Below are positions 16,881-25,205 of a stretch of DNA of 64,000 nt, in pieces (positions within the stretch are counted from its first letter, which is position 1; every line of letters begins with the position of its first letter). The notes under the pieces were generated by a model. That model had not been told where the DNA came from. It made no database searches and saw only the letters and a list, made by a program, of their open reading frames with translations. Where the stretch lies: contig JBNKEI010000111.1 in the NCBI GenBank assembly GCA_050288705.1, positions 1 to 64,000 on the forward strand, given 5' to 3'. A program made the translations under genes and the position numbers. The stretch is from JBNKEI01 sp050288705 (GTDB taxonomy: Bacteria; Myxococcota; Myxococcia; Myxococcales; UBA5297).

Positions 16881-17684
16881 ATGAAGATGGAAGATACTAG
16901 CAAACTGAGTCTTTCCGAGTTGAAACGTTGTTTTGAAAATTTTGACAATAATGAGGATTCTTGGCCGGTTGGTTGGATCAGCTCCCTGCGAGCTGATTCG
17001 CGCAAAGGTGCGCGTGCTCTGGTTGAGCGATGGGAAGAACGGCAAAAAAGAGAGCAGGCGGAGAATGAAAGGTTGCAAAATCTTTTGCGCTGGGAGCACC
17101 AGCTTTGGAAGCGAGGAGTAGGCCATATTGCTGGAGTAGACGAGGCCGGAGTGGGGCCTTTGGCAGGGCCAGTGGTGGCCGCCGCATGTATTCTTCCTCA
17201 TGACTTCTGTCCTCGTGGGATCGATGACTCCAAAAAACTCGACTCCGAAAAACGAGAGTCTTTAGAGAAAGAAATTAAGCAGAACGCGATTGCTTGGTTC
17301 GTAGCAATGGCCACCGTAGGCGAAATTGACTCGCTAAATATTTACCAAGCTTCTTTGCTGGCTATGAAGCGTGCGGTAGATGGTCTGATGGTAATGCCAG
17401 ACTATATTTTAACCGATGCGCGCACTATTCCCGACATCACAATATCCCAACAAGGAATTATTCGCGGTGATGCCCTTTCTCTAACCATCGCCGCAGCCAG
17501 TATTTTGGCAAAAACTGCTCGCGACAGAATGCTTGGCGAATTGGCCAAGAAGTATCCGGGATACGGGTTTGAAAAGCACAAAGGGTATCCTACGCCAGAA
17601 CACTGTGCCGCTCTGCAGCGGCTAGGCGCGTGTCCCGAACATCGCACTAGTTTTGCTCCGGTTAGCAAAGTGTTGGCGCCTTAA
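16881..17684 (+). CDS. rnhB: Ribonuclease HII
   Basis: Removes ribonucleotides from DNA (RNA:DNA hybrids and single embedded ribonucleotides). The 267-residue protein has an N-terminal extension of about 70 residues seen in long RnhB forms (SELKRCFENFDNN, RADSRKGARALVERWE), then the catalytic core with GVDEAG, an Asp in YILTDARTI, and IRGDALSLTIAAASILAKTARD. GFEKHKGYPTPEH is also typical. Odd point: the family motif EAGRGPLAGP reads EAGVGPLAGP here, so the Arg of the GRG substrate-recognition motif is Val. Start ATG 16881 (or ATG 16887) fits; the gene is monocistronic, with the PilZ gene 84 bp downstream. Confidence 0.9.
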   Translation: MKMEDTSKLSLSELKRCFENFDNNEDSWPVGWISSLRADSRKGARALVERWEERQKREQAENERLQNLLRWEHQLWKRGVGHIAGVDEAGVGPLAGPVVAAACILPHDFCPRGIDDSKKLDSEKRESLEKEIKQNAIAWFVAMATVGEIDSLNIYQASLLAMKRAVDGLMVMPDYILTDARTIPDITISQQGIIRGDALSLTIAAASILAKTARDRMLGELAKKYPGYGFEKHKGYPTPEHCAALQRLGACPEHRTSFAPVSKVLAP

Positions 17685-17768
17685 GCGAAACCAAGTGGAG
17701 CTGCCCTTGAAGCGTTCGCCTGTTTATGGAGAGAATAGATTCTAGATCGATTCTCACTCTAACAGGGG

Positions 17769-18131
17769 ATGAGAGCCATGTTAGTGTCCAGCGCAGAAAA
17801 GCGGCGTTATTCTCGGTTGCCAGTCAGTATCAAAATTGAAGGACATTGGTGGGATATCGAGAAAGAAGAACACGTTCTTTCTGCCTGGATGACTGCAGTT
17901 TCCGAAGGCGGAGCCTTACTGCGTTGCTCCGAACCTATTGGAGCTAATTCGGTTATAAAATTCGTCCTGCGCCTGAAAACCATGAAGAAAGTGGAAATAA
18001 AGGCAGTGGTTCGCTGGTGGAGGCGTAACGGAGAAGTTCGTGATTTGGGGGTGGAGTTTGCTGAACCAATCAAGCGCATTGGCGCATATGTGGAAAGGCA
18101 GTTGGCAATAATGGAAGAGAGAAATCGGTAA
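17769..18131 (+). CDS. PilZ-domain protein
   Basis: A 120-residue single-domain protein. RRYSR near residue 12 is the RxxxR c-di-GMP-binding motif, and AVSEGGALL follows 35 residues on where the family has (D/N)xSxxG; here Ala replaces the first Asp/Asn, so binding may be weakened. VVRWWRRNGEVRDLGVEF is the usual closing strand. Such proteins are c-di-GMP effectors or adaptors for polysaccharide synthesis or motility. It sits between rnhB and a radical SAM gene with no firm operon link. ATG 17769 has the GGGG directly against it; ATG 17778 gives a better 9-base spacing and may be the true start. Confidence 0.8.
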   Translation: MRAMLVSSAEKRRYSRLPVSIKIEGHWWDIEKEEHVLSAWMTAVSEGGALLRCSEPIGANSVIKFVLRLKTMKKVEIKAVVRWWRRNGEVRDLGVEFAEPIKRIGAYVERQLAIMEERNR

Positions 18132-18177
18132 AGCAGCCATTGGTCTCACCCATAGTAGTTCTGTTAGCGTAAATACT

Positions 18178-19629
18178 ATGAATGTAGCGATTGCCTACCC
18201 AGCGCTTCTCGGTAAGGGAAGCCCCATGCTTACCCAGAACCGTCAATTCCAGTGGTATCACCAACCTTCGTATATTTATCCGGTGGTGCCAGCCTACGGA
18301 GCCACCTTACTTAAAAAAAACCAATTCGGGGTCTGTTGGTATGATGGTATTGCTAGTGGTCAGCAGCCCGAAGCTTTTTTCACTTACTTAAAGCAACATC
18401 AGCCCGACTTAATTGTCATGGAGACTAAGACGCCGGTAATCAGACTCCACTGGCAGATAGTACGTCGCATCAAAGAATTGCTGCCCGAATCTCGGGTGGC
18501 GCTAATGGGAGACCACGTAACCGCCTTACCTCAAGAAACCTTTGCTGCCTGTCCGGTTGATTTCGTAATTACTGGGGGTGACTTCGACTTTGAGATGCTC
18601 GCTCTTGCCCGGCATCTACGTGACGGCAAAGCGTTGAGCGCCAATATATTTGCTCGCCAAGGAGAGACCATTGTTGCGGGTTCTGCCGTTGAGGACCGCG
18701 ACCTTAATACGCTGCCACTAATCGATCGGCGTTTGACCATGGCCCACCAATACGGAGAAAAGTGGAAAAAGCGTCTACCGTTTTTTTACACCATGGTAGG
18801 CAGAGACTGTCATTGGGGGAAATGTAGCTTTTGTGCATGGACTACGCTTTATCCCCAATATCGTACCCGTACGGCCGAAAGCCTACTAGAAGAGATAGCT
18901 TACCTAGTGCGCGACCATGGGGCGCGTGAGATTTTTGATGACACTGGTTCGTTCCCCACCGGAGAGTGGTTGGTAACATTTTGCGAAGAAATGATTCGCC
19001 GCGGCCTCCATCGCAAAGTCTTATTTTCGTGCAACAAACGGTTCGATCGCACCGACCGAAAAATCTACTCGCTAATGAAGCGGGCGGGATTCCGTAAGCT
19101 CAAAATGGGGCTGGAATCAGCTAACCAGCATACCCTTGACCGTCTTCACAAGGGCATTTGCGTGGACGATATTCGCGCAGGTTGCCAGGAAGCCAGTAAA
19201 GCAGGACTCGATGTTCATTTGACAGTCATGGTTGGTTTTCCCTGGGAAACGCGACTTGATGTCCAGGCGACCATAAAACTAGCCCAATCATTAATGGCCA
19301 AAGGTCATGCAGAGATGTTGCAGGCTACCGTAGCTGTGCCTTACCCGGGAACTCCCCTTCATGATTACGCGGTGAAAGAAGGAGTAATGCGATTTGATCC
19401 CCAAGAATATGAGCGCTATGACATGACCGAACCCGCCTTTGAGGTACAAGGCATGAGTCCCGAAGAGGTCGTACGCTCCTGTGCGCGGCTATATCGTAGC
19501 TTTTTTCACCCGCGGTTTATGCTAAGGCAGGCCCTGCGTGTTCGTTCGCTGGAAGACCTGTCGTATGCCGCCCGTGGAGTGAAGGCAATAACCGGTCACA
19601 TTCGCGATTTTCTGGCTATGCGTCAGTGA
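18178..19629 (+). CDS. B12-binding-type radical SAM protein
   Basis: A 483-residue protein. Residues 1-150 resemble the N-terminal cobalamin-binding Rossmann region of class B radical SAM enzymes (VVPAYGATLLKK, PDLIVMETKTPVIR, VALMGDHVTALP), without a clear DxHxxG loop. Residues about 200-420 are the radical SAM barrel: GRDCHWGKCSFCAW gives a CX4CX2C cluster motif rather than CX3CX2C, then LKMGLESANQHTLDRLHKG and VMVGFPWET. The C-terminus is helical. The reaction is unknown; homologous proteins methylate or rearrange unreactive carbons in lipids, antibiotics or peptides. Its end overlaps that of a convergent WecG-type gene by 7 bp. Codon and GC use look somewhat richer in GC than the glycan genes. 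Confidence 0.82.
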   Translation: MNVAIAYPALLGKGSPMLTQNRQFQWYHQPSYIYPVVPAYGATLLKKNQFGVCWYDGIASGQQPEAFFTYLKQHQPDLIVMETKTPVIRLHWQIVRRIKELLPESRVALMGDHVTALPQETFAACPVDFVITGGDFDFEMLALARHLRDGKALSANIFARQGETIVAGSAVEDRDLNTLPLIDRRLTMAHQYGEKWKKRLPFFYTMVGRDCHWGKCSFCAWTTLYPQYRTRTAESLLEEIAYLVRDHGAREIFDDTGSFPTGEWLVTFCEEMIRRGLHRKVLFSCNKRFDRTDRKIYSLMKRAGFRKLKMGLESANQHTLDRLHKGICVDDIRAGCQEASKAGLDVHLTVMVGFPWETRLDVQATIKLAQSLMAKGHAEMLQATVAVPYPGTPLHDYAVKEGVMRFDPQEYERYDMTEPAFEVQGMSPEEVVRSCARLYRSFFHPRFMLRQALRVRSLEDLSYAARGVKAITGHIRDFLAMRQ

Positions 19630-20426
19630 GACCGGCTCCGCCAGCGACTCCAGTTTCGTAATATCCGAACGGCAAAAAGGGGATTCCCGACGACATAGCG
19701 CCGAAACATACGTCGCGGTTCAAGGGCCAAACGAAAAAGCCACTCTAGGCCGTGGTCAGTCATCCAGCGCGGCCCGCGACGAACGTCACCTGCTAGATAA
19801 TCGGCGGTTGCGCCAAGACACCACACCAGCGGGGCGGCCAGACGTGAACGATAGCAGTTGACCCATAGTTCTTGAGTAGGTGTTCCCATCCCTACAATCA
19901 ACAGGTGAGGCTTGGCGTCAGCTATTTTCCATAGTACCGATTCGTTTTCCGGGCCTTGTTGGTCAAAGTAGCCGTGATGAGTACCGACAATTTGCAAGTA
20001 TGGATGCTGCATTTGTAGCGCAGCGGTAGCATCTGCTGCCACGCCTGGTTTTCCTCCAATCCAGAAAACGCGCCACCTCCGTCTAGAAGCTAGGTCAGCA
20101 AGATCCCCAATAAAATCAGCGCCGGTCATTCGTTGGGGTGCTTTCGCGCCAAACACGCGCGCAGCAAGCCGAACGCCCCAACCGTCGCAATACACTAAGT
20201 CAGCTCGATTGAGCGCATTAGCCAGCTCTGCTGATTTCTGTGCGGTATTTGCTACATGTACATTGAGGTACATGATGGTGCCCTGAGCATTAGCGTCGAT
20301 AAGGGCAGCTGCTCGTGCTAGCAGGCTGTGGACGTCCACCACGTCCAGCTTTACACCCAGGATATTGATCTGAGAGTCGCTAGAGAACACAGCAAACTTA
20401 TACTGCGCCGGCACGATCATGGGCAA
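19623..20426 (-). CDS. WecG/TagA/CpsF-family glycosyltransferase (GT26)
   Basis: A 267-residue GT26 enzyme, the family of WecG (UDP-ManNAcA transferase) and TagA (UDP-ManNAc transferase). Seen: ILGVKLDVVDVHSLL start, TIMYLNVHVANTA, YCDGWGVRLAARVFG, ERMTGADF-like PQRMTGADFIGDL, VFWIGGKPGVAADA, VGMGTPTQELWV and GLEWLFRLALEPRRMFRRY. With wecB present 15 kb away, a ManNAc-type transfer to the undecaprenyl-PP-GlcNAc primer is plausible but not proven. The C-terminal basic/aromatic segment tethers the protein to the membrane. It lies alone on the minus strand. Confidence 0.88.
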   Translation of the reverse strand: MPMIVPAQYKFAVFSSDSQINILGVKLDVVDVHSLLARAAALIDANAQGTIMYLNVHVANTAQKSAELANALNRADLVYCDGWGVRLAARVFGAKAPQRMTGADFIGDLADLASRRRWRVFWIGGKPGVAADATAALQMQHPYLQIVGTHHGYFDQQGPENESVLWKIADAKPHLLIVGMGTPTQELWVNCYRSRLAAPLVWCLGATADYLAGDVRRGPRWMTDHGLEWLFRLALEPRRMFRRYVVGNPLFAVRILRNWSRWRSRSH

Positions 20427-20524
20427 TCATTTATCTCGTATTCGCGGCCGAATAGGTCGGCCATGAGCTCGAGCGCATTCAAGCAATGTGTACACCAGAC
20501 AAGTATTTTTTACGCCGCTATTTT

Positions 20525-21514
20525 CTAAAACGAAGGTTTTTCCCGTTCTCGCCCCAGTAAAACCAAATAAATCGTCAAAAGAACGCCCGTGGCCAATGCA
20601 AAAGAAATTTTGAACCATGAAGAAAGATGGGGCTGGTGAATTTGCGAAATAGTGCCCTCAATAATCCCGGCAATTACAAAAATGGGAATGGTTCCCAAAC
20701 AAAGGCGTATTGCAATGCGCGATTCTTTTCGCAGGGCAGCAATGCGCGAGTAACTGCCCGGCATAATCAACGCGCGGCCCAGAATTAGTCCTGCAGCTCC
20801 CGCCAAACAAATAGAACTTATTTCCAAAACCCCATGAGGAAGAATCCATGCCCAAAACCAAAGAGCATGTCCTTTGGAATGATAAACCGCGGCCAGCGCT
20901 CCTAATAAAATTCCATTGGTGGTTAGCAAAATGCCGGTGCCTATTCCCAAAGTTAGCCCCAATGCGAAGGCCAAAAATGCTACTTGAATATTGTGAGTGA
21001 ACAAAAAGCTGGAAAAACTTGACTGCGATTGCGCATCTGCTAATGGCTTCTCGGCTTCATTGGTTACCCGCTCAGCAGGATCGAGGTTAAGATGCTCCTC
21101 AGGTACCAGAAAAAGCATTGCTTGCGGATCGGTTTTGGTGGCAGCAAAGCCCAAAACTGCTCCTAAGAAAAAAAGAGCATAAGCCAGCACCAAAGCTTTC
21201 CACTCGTTGCGTACTAATTGGGGAAAACCCCGGGCAAAAAACCTAGTGACCTCACGCAGTCGAGGTTTTTCTCCTGGATAAGTTTGTGCATAAGCTCGTG
21301 CTACCAAATCATTGAGCGAATCCATTAAATCGGCTGAGGCAGCACGACTGCGTGCCCATAGCAAGTCAGAAGAAGCAGCTCGGTATAATCGACCAAATTC
21401 CTGTGCCTGGTGCAAACTTAGGGAGCGCAGCCCTTGGCGTTCGATATGGTCAAGCAGCTCGGCCAAGCGAAGCCATCGCGGACGGCCTCTTTCTAGGAAC
21501 TCGTTCAGATCCAC
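20525..21514 (-). CDS. SpoIIM-like (stage II sporulation protein M family) membrane protein
   Basis: A 329-residue protein of the SpoIIM/DUF95 family. Residues 1-100 are a soluble helical part (FLERGRPRWLRLAELLDHIE); then LVLAYALFFLGAVLGF is the first membrane segment, followed by an extracytoplasmic stretch and four more (VAFLAFALGLTLGIG, NGILLGALAAVYHSKG, LPHGVLEISSICLAGAAGL, LCLGTIPIFVIAGIIEG, ISFALATGVLLTIYL). SNGILLGA-HGVLE is the family signature. In non-sporulating bacteria these genes often pair with RDD and MoxR genes; none are adjacent here. Start GTG 21514, supported by alignment with its own decayed duplicate at 22083-22197. The 98 bp to the WecG gene show no feature. Confidence 0.82.
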   Translation of the reverse strand: MDLNEFLERGRPRWLRLAELLDHIERQGLRSLSLHQAQEFGRLYRAASSDLLWARSRAASADLMDSLNDLVARAYAQTYPGEKPRLREVTRFFARGFPQLVRNEWKALVLAYALFFLGAVLGFAATKTDPQAMLFLVPEEHLNLDPAERVTNEAEKPLADAQSQSSFSSFLFTHNIQVAFLAFALGLTLGIGTGILLTTNGILLGALAAVYHSKGHALWFWAWILPHGVLEISSICLAGAAGLILGRALIMPGSYSRIAALRKESRIAIRLCLGTIPIFVIAGIIEGTISQIHQPHLSSWFKISFALATGVLLTIYLVLLGREREKPSF

Positions 21515-21576
21515 AGGGTCAATTTAGCAGGTTTGATACGAGCAAGGTTCATATTCGTGACCTTGAACTGTGACCG
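21463..21576. repeat. Direct duplication, copy A (SpoIIM gene 5' end)
   Basis: Covers the first 17 codons of the SpoIIM-like gene and about 60 bp upstream. It recurs at 22083-22197 at about 90% identity by eye, including TCAATTTAGCAGGTTTGATA and GCAAGGTTCATATTCGTGAC. The Fic remnant lies between the copies. Confidence 0.88.
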
Positions 21577-21676
21577 GAGACTGCATGTCAAGCACAAATC
21601 CTAACAGTTTTTTGAGTAGACTGCGCTATTCTAACAATTTTTAAAGAAGTCTAACGATTTTTGGAGGCTTGGCCAG

Positions 21677-22057
21677 GTGTTAACCGTACCCGATTTTCAG
21701 GAAGACAACGAGGGAGCTGTTACGGTTAAAAGCGATACAGCATATCTCTATCGGTTTTATGATGGGACAACGATGGCTGAATCGCTCTATGGCTGGGTAC
21801 GAGAAACAGTTCGTGAAGAATTGCGGCGTGAGCTGGAGTTCGTGGTTGGGTTTAGAACTATCCGTCGGGAAATCGAATCTATTGTTGATATGCCTGATCG
21901 ATTGGTCAATCTTTTTATTAAGCTTTGCCTTCAGAACAGAGGTCGACTCTCAGCCGCAAAACGAAAAAGTCACTTCTCAAGTCTATCAGACCAGGAATTG
22001 GAGGCTATGGAGCGGGTTGTTCAGGCTCATCAAGGACCGCTACTGGCGAATCCATGA
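21677..22057 (+). pseudogene. Fic-family protein C-terminal fragment
   Basis: A 126-residue open frame that matches only the C-terminal third of Fic proteins: DTAYLYRFYDGTTMAE, YGWVRETVREELRRELEFV, EIESIVDMPDRLVNLFIKLC and QNRGRLSAAKRKSHFSSLSD are family-typical. The catalytic HPFxxGNGR core and everything before it are missing, so no AMPylation activity is expected. No credible start exists; GTG 21677 simply opens the frame. Upstream, 21600-21663 has three copies of CTAAC(A/G)(A/G)TTTTT. It is enclosed by duplicated SpoIIM start sequence, marking it as an insertion. The good preservation of the fragment suggests recent arrival. Confidence 0.75.
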
Positions 22058-22082
22058 CTTTGTTCAGTATGGTTAAATGGCT

Positions 22083-22197
22083 CCAGGCGAAGTCATCGCG
22101 GACGGTCTCTTTCTAGGAACCTGGTTAGATCCACCGGATCAATTTAGCAGGTTTGATACGGGCAAGGTTCATATTCGTGACCTTTTAACTGGACCAG
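22083..22197. repeat. Direct duplication, copy B (decayed SpoIIM 5' end)
   Basis: In this copy the former coding start reads GTG GAT CTA ACC AGG TTC and meets TGA at the position of Trp15 in the intact gene, so it is dead. It ends 15 bp before the stop of the TssBC-like gene. It forms the far edge of the Fic-carrying insertion. Confidence 0.85.
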
Positions 22198-22212
22198 AGG
22201 CTTGGTCCAGGT

Positions 22213-24003
22213 TCAAGTGCCTGCTAATAAGCTGACTTTGGTCCGGAAAGTTATTTCCGGAATATCAATCACCGGCTCCCCGTGGGGCTTGACGATGATT
22301 TCCAGGTACTCAGAATTAGGAACAGTTCGAACTATTGTTTCCGGTGTTTTCGGAAACGCTTGTTGGAATATATCGGCAATGGCAATACTAAAAACTCCTT
22401 GAATGATTTGATGTTCAGTGCCGGTGGGAATAGCGTCAGCTACAATCTCAATTGTTTTAGCCATTTGCGCAATTGCTAGTTGATTAGCAAGCGACTGGGT
22501 TGCTTCGGGTGTACCCATTGCATGAGAAGTGCCTCGATACATCATACGAGCTTGCGTTATTATTGCACGGTCGCGATTAGGAATAGCGCCTAACAGAATA
22601 AATCCCGCACGTGCTGCCATGTTTTGCGATTCCAGCGAAACTAACTCTTCGGTGGGAATGGCAACCTGGCCTCCCTGGTCAGTAATTAGGTGAATTTTTA
22701 GGTCGTTGAGAACTCCAAACTGCTGACCAGAGAATTGGAAAGGGTGCCCTTCAGAAAAACTACGCGCTACCAATGCGGCCAAAACATAAACTCCGTTTGC
22801 AAAAACGGTGCGCTGATCAGGCTCGGAAAAAGGCATATTGCGAATACGCGCAGTAGAAGAATTATAAGGAAGTCGTGCTACCACTTTATTGAGCACACAG
22901 CCAACCCACCGCATGGCTTCGCTAGTGCATGTATTTCGAGTGAGAACAGCGCGAGGTTCGGAAGAATTAGTGAATTGGCTATTGCTTTTGCCCAATCCCA
23001 ACAAATGATCAAAACCAAGAAGGCTGGCTTTGCCACCTACCAGCAAGGGGGTCATAAGTCGCTGGCTTGCCATGGCCCAGTGCTGTAATCGCTGCAACTG
23101 TGCAGAATCAGCAACGACAAAAGTATCGACTAAGATAAGGTCAAACAGATTTTCCGGAAAATCAGCAATCTGGTCGAGATGCGAAGCAATTTCATCCAAT
23201 GACGAAGACAGAACGCTCACTTGCACGGTATTACCAGAAACATTTTGCAAAAGAAGGCGTATTCCACGCCAAACTGATTCTAGTCGGTGTATTTCAGGGT
23301 GTGCGAGAATAGATAATAATATCGATTGAAATGCTTGTTCTACCAGCTCTAAAGCATTCTTATTACTGGATGTTTTTCGTGAAGAACTAGTCGATTCATT
23401 CATTTGCTCCGAATCGCCGGGTAGGCAAGCTAGGCGCAGAATTGAGTCCAAAGGATCGGTGGAATGCGAAGAGGAAGAGCTATTATTTAGTTCTCCCCGA
23501 GTGCTCAAGGGAGTACTAGGAACCGAGAAATCCCACAGATGCTCTTCAATTTTTCTAACCCATGACTGGTTAGAAAGAATTCGTGAAAGCTGGGCAATAA
23601 TTTCCTCCTTTTCCCATTTTTGTAATTCCCCTTGTTGAAGGATTTTTCGTGCCTCCACAAGGTTTCGGAGAATCGGAACTTGCGTCAACCAAGAAGAAGG
23701 CAGCAAATCTTTCCATTCAGTCCAGCGAAGATCAATGCGCACAGCACAATTGGAAGGAAAAAACGGGTCCTCAATATCAATAGCCACAGTGGGAGCAATC
23801 GCCTTCATCAGCTCGTCAAAAGAATTAATGTTTACTGAAAAAGGCCCAAATTCTTCCGGCTCGGCAGCACAATAATCGGGACGAGGATGAAATTCGCCAA
23901 CCGCCAGAATTCGAAATATTGGCGTATTGCTGTTCTCATTCATTGAATCTCCAAAATTGTTCGAGTGGCAAAGCTCCTTCTTTTCGGTCATGATTGCTTC
24001 CAT
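22213..24003 (-). CDS. Orphan TssB-TssC-like fused contractile sheath protein
   Basis: A 596-residue protein that appears to join the small and large type VI sheath subunits. Residues about 45-135 look TssB-like (AIDIEDPFFPSNCAVRIDLR, WKDLLPSSWLTQVPILRNL, VEARKIL). A Ser/Thr/Asn-rich linker spans about 165-225. Residues about 228-596 look TssC-like: ILAHPEIHRLESVWRGIRLL is the strong signature, then VQVSVLSSSLDEIASHL, FDLILVDTFV, the insert-poor middle, and a C-terminal region with VKPHGEPVIDIPEITFRT. No other T6SS genes (tssE, hcp, clpV, tssJLM) are near. It may be a chaperone-like, regulatory or minimal sheath protein. ATG 23991 with GGAAG upstream is an alternative start. Confidence 0.65.
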   Translation of the reverse strand: MEAIMTEKKELCHSNNFGDSMNENSNTPIFRILAVGEFHPRPDYCAAEPEEFGPFSVNINSFDELMKAIAPTVAIDIEDPFFPSNCAVRIDLRWTEWKDLLPSSWLTQVPILRNLVEARKILQQGELQKWEKEEIIAQLSRILSNQSWVRKIEEHLWDFSVPSTPLSTRGELNNSSSSSHSTDPLDSILRLACLPGDSEQMNESTSSSRKTSSNKNALELVEQAFQSILLSILAHPEIHRLESVWRGIRLLLQNVSGNTVQVSVLSSSLDEIASHLDQIADFPENLFDLILVDTFVVADSAQLQRLQHWAMASQRLMTPLLVGGKASLLGFDHLLGLGKSNSQFTNSSEPRAVLTRNTCTSEAMRWVGCVLNKVVARLPYNSSTARIRNMPFSEPDQRTVFANGVYVLAALVARSFSEGHPFQFSGQQFGVLNDLKIHLITDQGGQVAIPTEELVSLESQNMAARAGFILLGAIPNRDRAIITQARMMYRGTSHAMGTPEATQSLANQLAIAQMAKTIEIVADAIPTGTEHQIIQGVFSIAIADIFQQAFPKTPETIVRTVPNSEYLEIIVKPHGEPVIDIPEITFRTKVSLLAGT

Positions 24004-24092
24004 GGGTGTACGTTTTCAACCTTTTATTGACCACTACTTGATCAAAATGACACAATTAGGCCCATTTTTCTGCCAGAGGAGCCAGTTTTACT

Positions 24093-25205
24093 ATGATTCG
24101 TGTAGCGATAGTGGGAGCAACCGGAATAGTTGGGCAGCAGGCCCTAGTAGCATTAGAAAACCACCCTTGGTTTCTAGTCACTAAGCTGGCGGCCTCCCAG
24201 CGATCCGCAGGAAAGACTTACGTTGAGGCCTTGAAAGACCACTCCGGGAGCATGAAGTGGTGGTGTTCAGAGCCGATTCCCGCTTCGGTAGCTCAGTTGC
24301 AGGTAGAAGAAGCTTCTCAGTTAGATGTTAGCGAAGTTGATTTGGTTTTTTCCGCGGTTGACACCGCGGTTGCCAAAGAATTGGAGCCTCAGTACGCCCA
24401 AAGTAAGCCAGTAATTAGTACTGCCTCGGCTTTTCGTTACCAAGAAGACACCCCCATTTTGGTTGGTGGGGTGAACATGGATCACGCCAGCTTGCTGGCG
24501 GTTCAACAAAAAAACCGGGGTTGGAAAGGCTTTATCGCTCCTAAACCCAACTGCACAATTTCCGGACTGGTGGTTTCTCTCAAGCCCATTCTCGATAGTT
24601 TTGGAATTCGGCGAGTAGTGATGACTTCGCTGCAAGCCATGTCTGGTGCAGGAAGAACCCCCGGGTTGTCAGCCATGGACATGATGGAAAATGTGGTTCC
24701 CTACATTCCGGGAGAAGAATCCAAGGCCGAAAGCGAGCCACAGAAGATTCTGGGAATTCTGCAAGAAGCCAACGCAAACGCAACCATCGCTCCTGCCTCA
24801 TTTACCACTTCCGCTACTTGTACCCGGGTTCCGGTATTAGACGGTCATCTGGTTAGCGCAGTGGTAGAAACTGAGCAGGCGGCAAGTCCAGAAGAAATTA
24901 AGAAGGCGATGACCGAATTTGGGAAGGATTTTATCAATTTAGGATTGCCTAGCTCGCCAAAAAATTTGATCGAAGTACTAGATGATCCTTTTCGTCCGCA
25001 ACCTCGACTAGATCGAGAGCGTGGCGGAGGAATGACCACTACGGTAGGTCGTTTGCGGCTAGAATCGGTGCTTGGTAACGGAATTAAGTACGTCTGCTTG
25101 GCGCATAATACCAAGCTGGGAGCCGCTAAAGGAGCTATTCAGACCGCGGAATATCTGGTGAAACATTATTTGAATTGGGATGTGCCAAAGACAAGGTGTC
25201 TATGA
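24093..25205 (+). CDS. asd: Aspartate-semialdehyde dehydrogenase
   Basis: Makes aspartate-4-semialdehyde from aspartyl phosphate with NADPH, for lysine/DAP, threonine and methionine. The 370-residue protein has VGATGIVGQQAL (NADP loop), SAVDTAVAKELEPQYA, the catalytic Cys in PKPNCTISG, MTSLQAMSGAGR and the later PASFTTSATCTRVPVLDGHL where a His is the acid/base. It is the archaeal/yeast-like type rather than the E. coli long form. It starts at ATG 24093, 89 bp from the divergent TssBC-like gene, a space that must carry both promoters. Its last codons overlap coaE (ATGA), so the two genes are translationally coupled. Confidence 0.93.
   Translation: MIRVAIVGATGIVGQQALVALENHPWFLVTKLAASQRSAGKTYVEALKDHSGSMKWWCSEPIPASVAQLQVEEASQLDVSEVDLVFSAVDTAVAKELEPQYAQSKPVISTASAFRYQEDTPILVGGVNMDHASLLAVQQKNRGWKGFIAPKPNCTISGLVVSLKPILDSFGIRRVVMTSLQAMSGAGRTPGLSAMDMMENVVPYIPGEESKAESEPQKILGILQEANANATIAPASFTTSATCTRVPVLDGHLVSAVVETEQAASPEEIKKAMTEFGKDFINLGLPSSPKNLIEVLDDPFRPQPRLDRERGGGMTTTVGRLRLESVLGNGIKYVCLAHNTKLGAAKGAIQTAEYLVKHYLNWDVPKTRCL

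Noticed and set aside
17720..17755. Inverted repeat GAGAAT...ATTCTC between rnhB and the PilZ gene
   Set aside because: Only a 6-bp stem and no T-run; not enough to call a terminator or operator.
21677..22057. Functional Fic AMPylation toxin
   Set aside because: The HPFxxGNGR catalytic motif and the N-terminal two thirds are absent, and no valid start is seen.
23490..23520. Possible further palindromic repeat encoding PLSTRGE in the TssBC linker
   Set aside because: The inverted repeat (CTCCC...GGGGAG) is short and unlike the main repeat family; it may be chance in a low-complexity linker.
22213..24003. A complete type VI secretion locus
   Set aside because: Only a TssBC-like gene is present; none of the neighbouring genes encode other T6SS parts.
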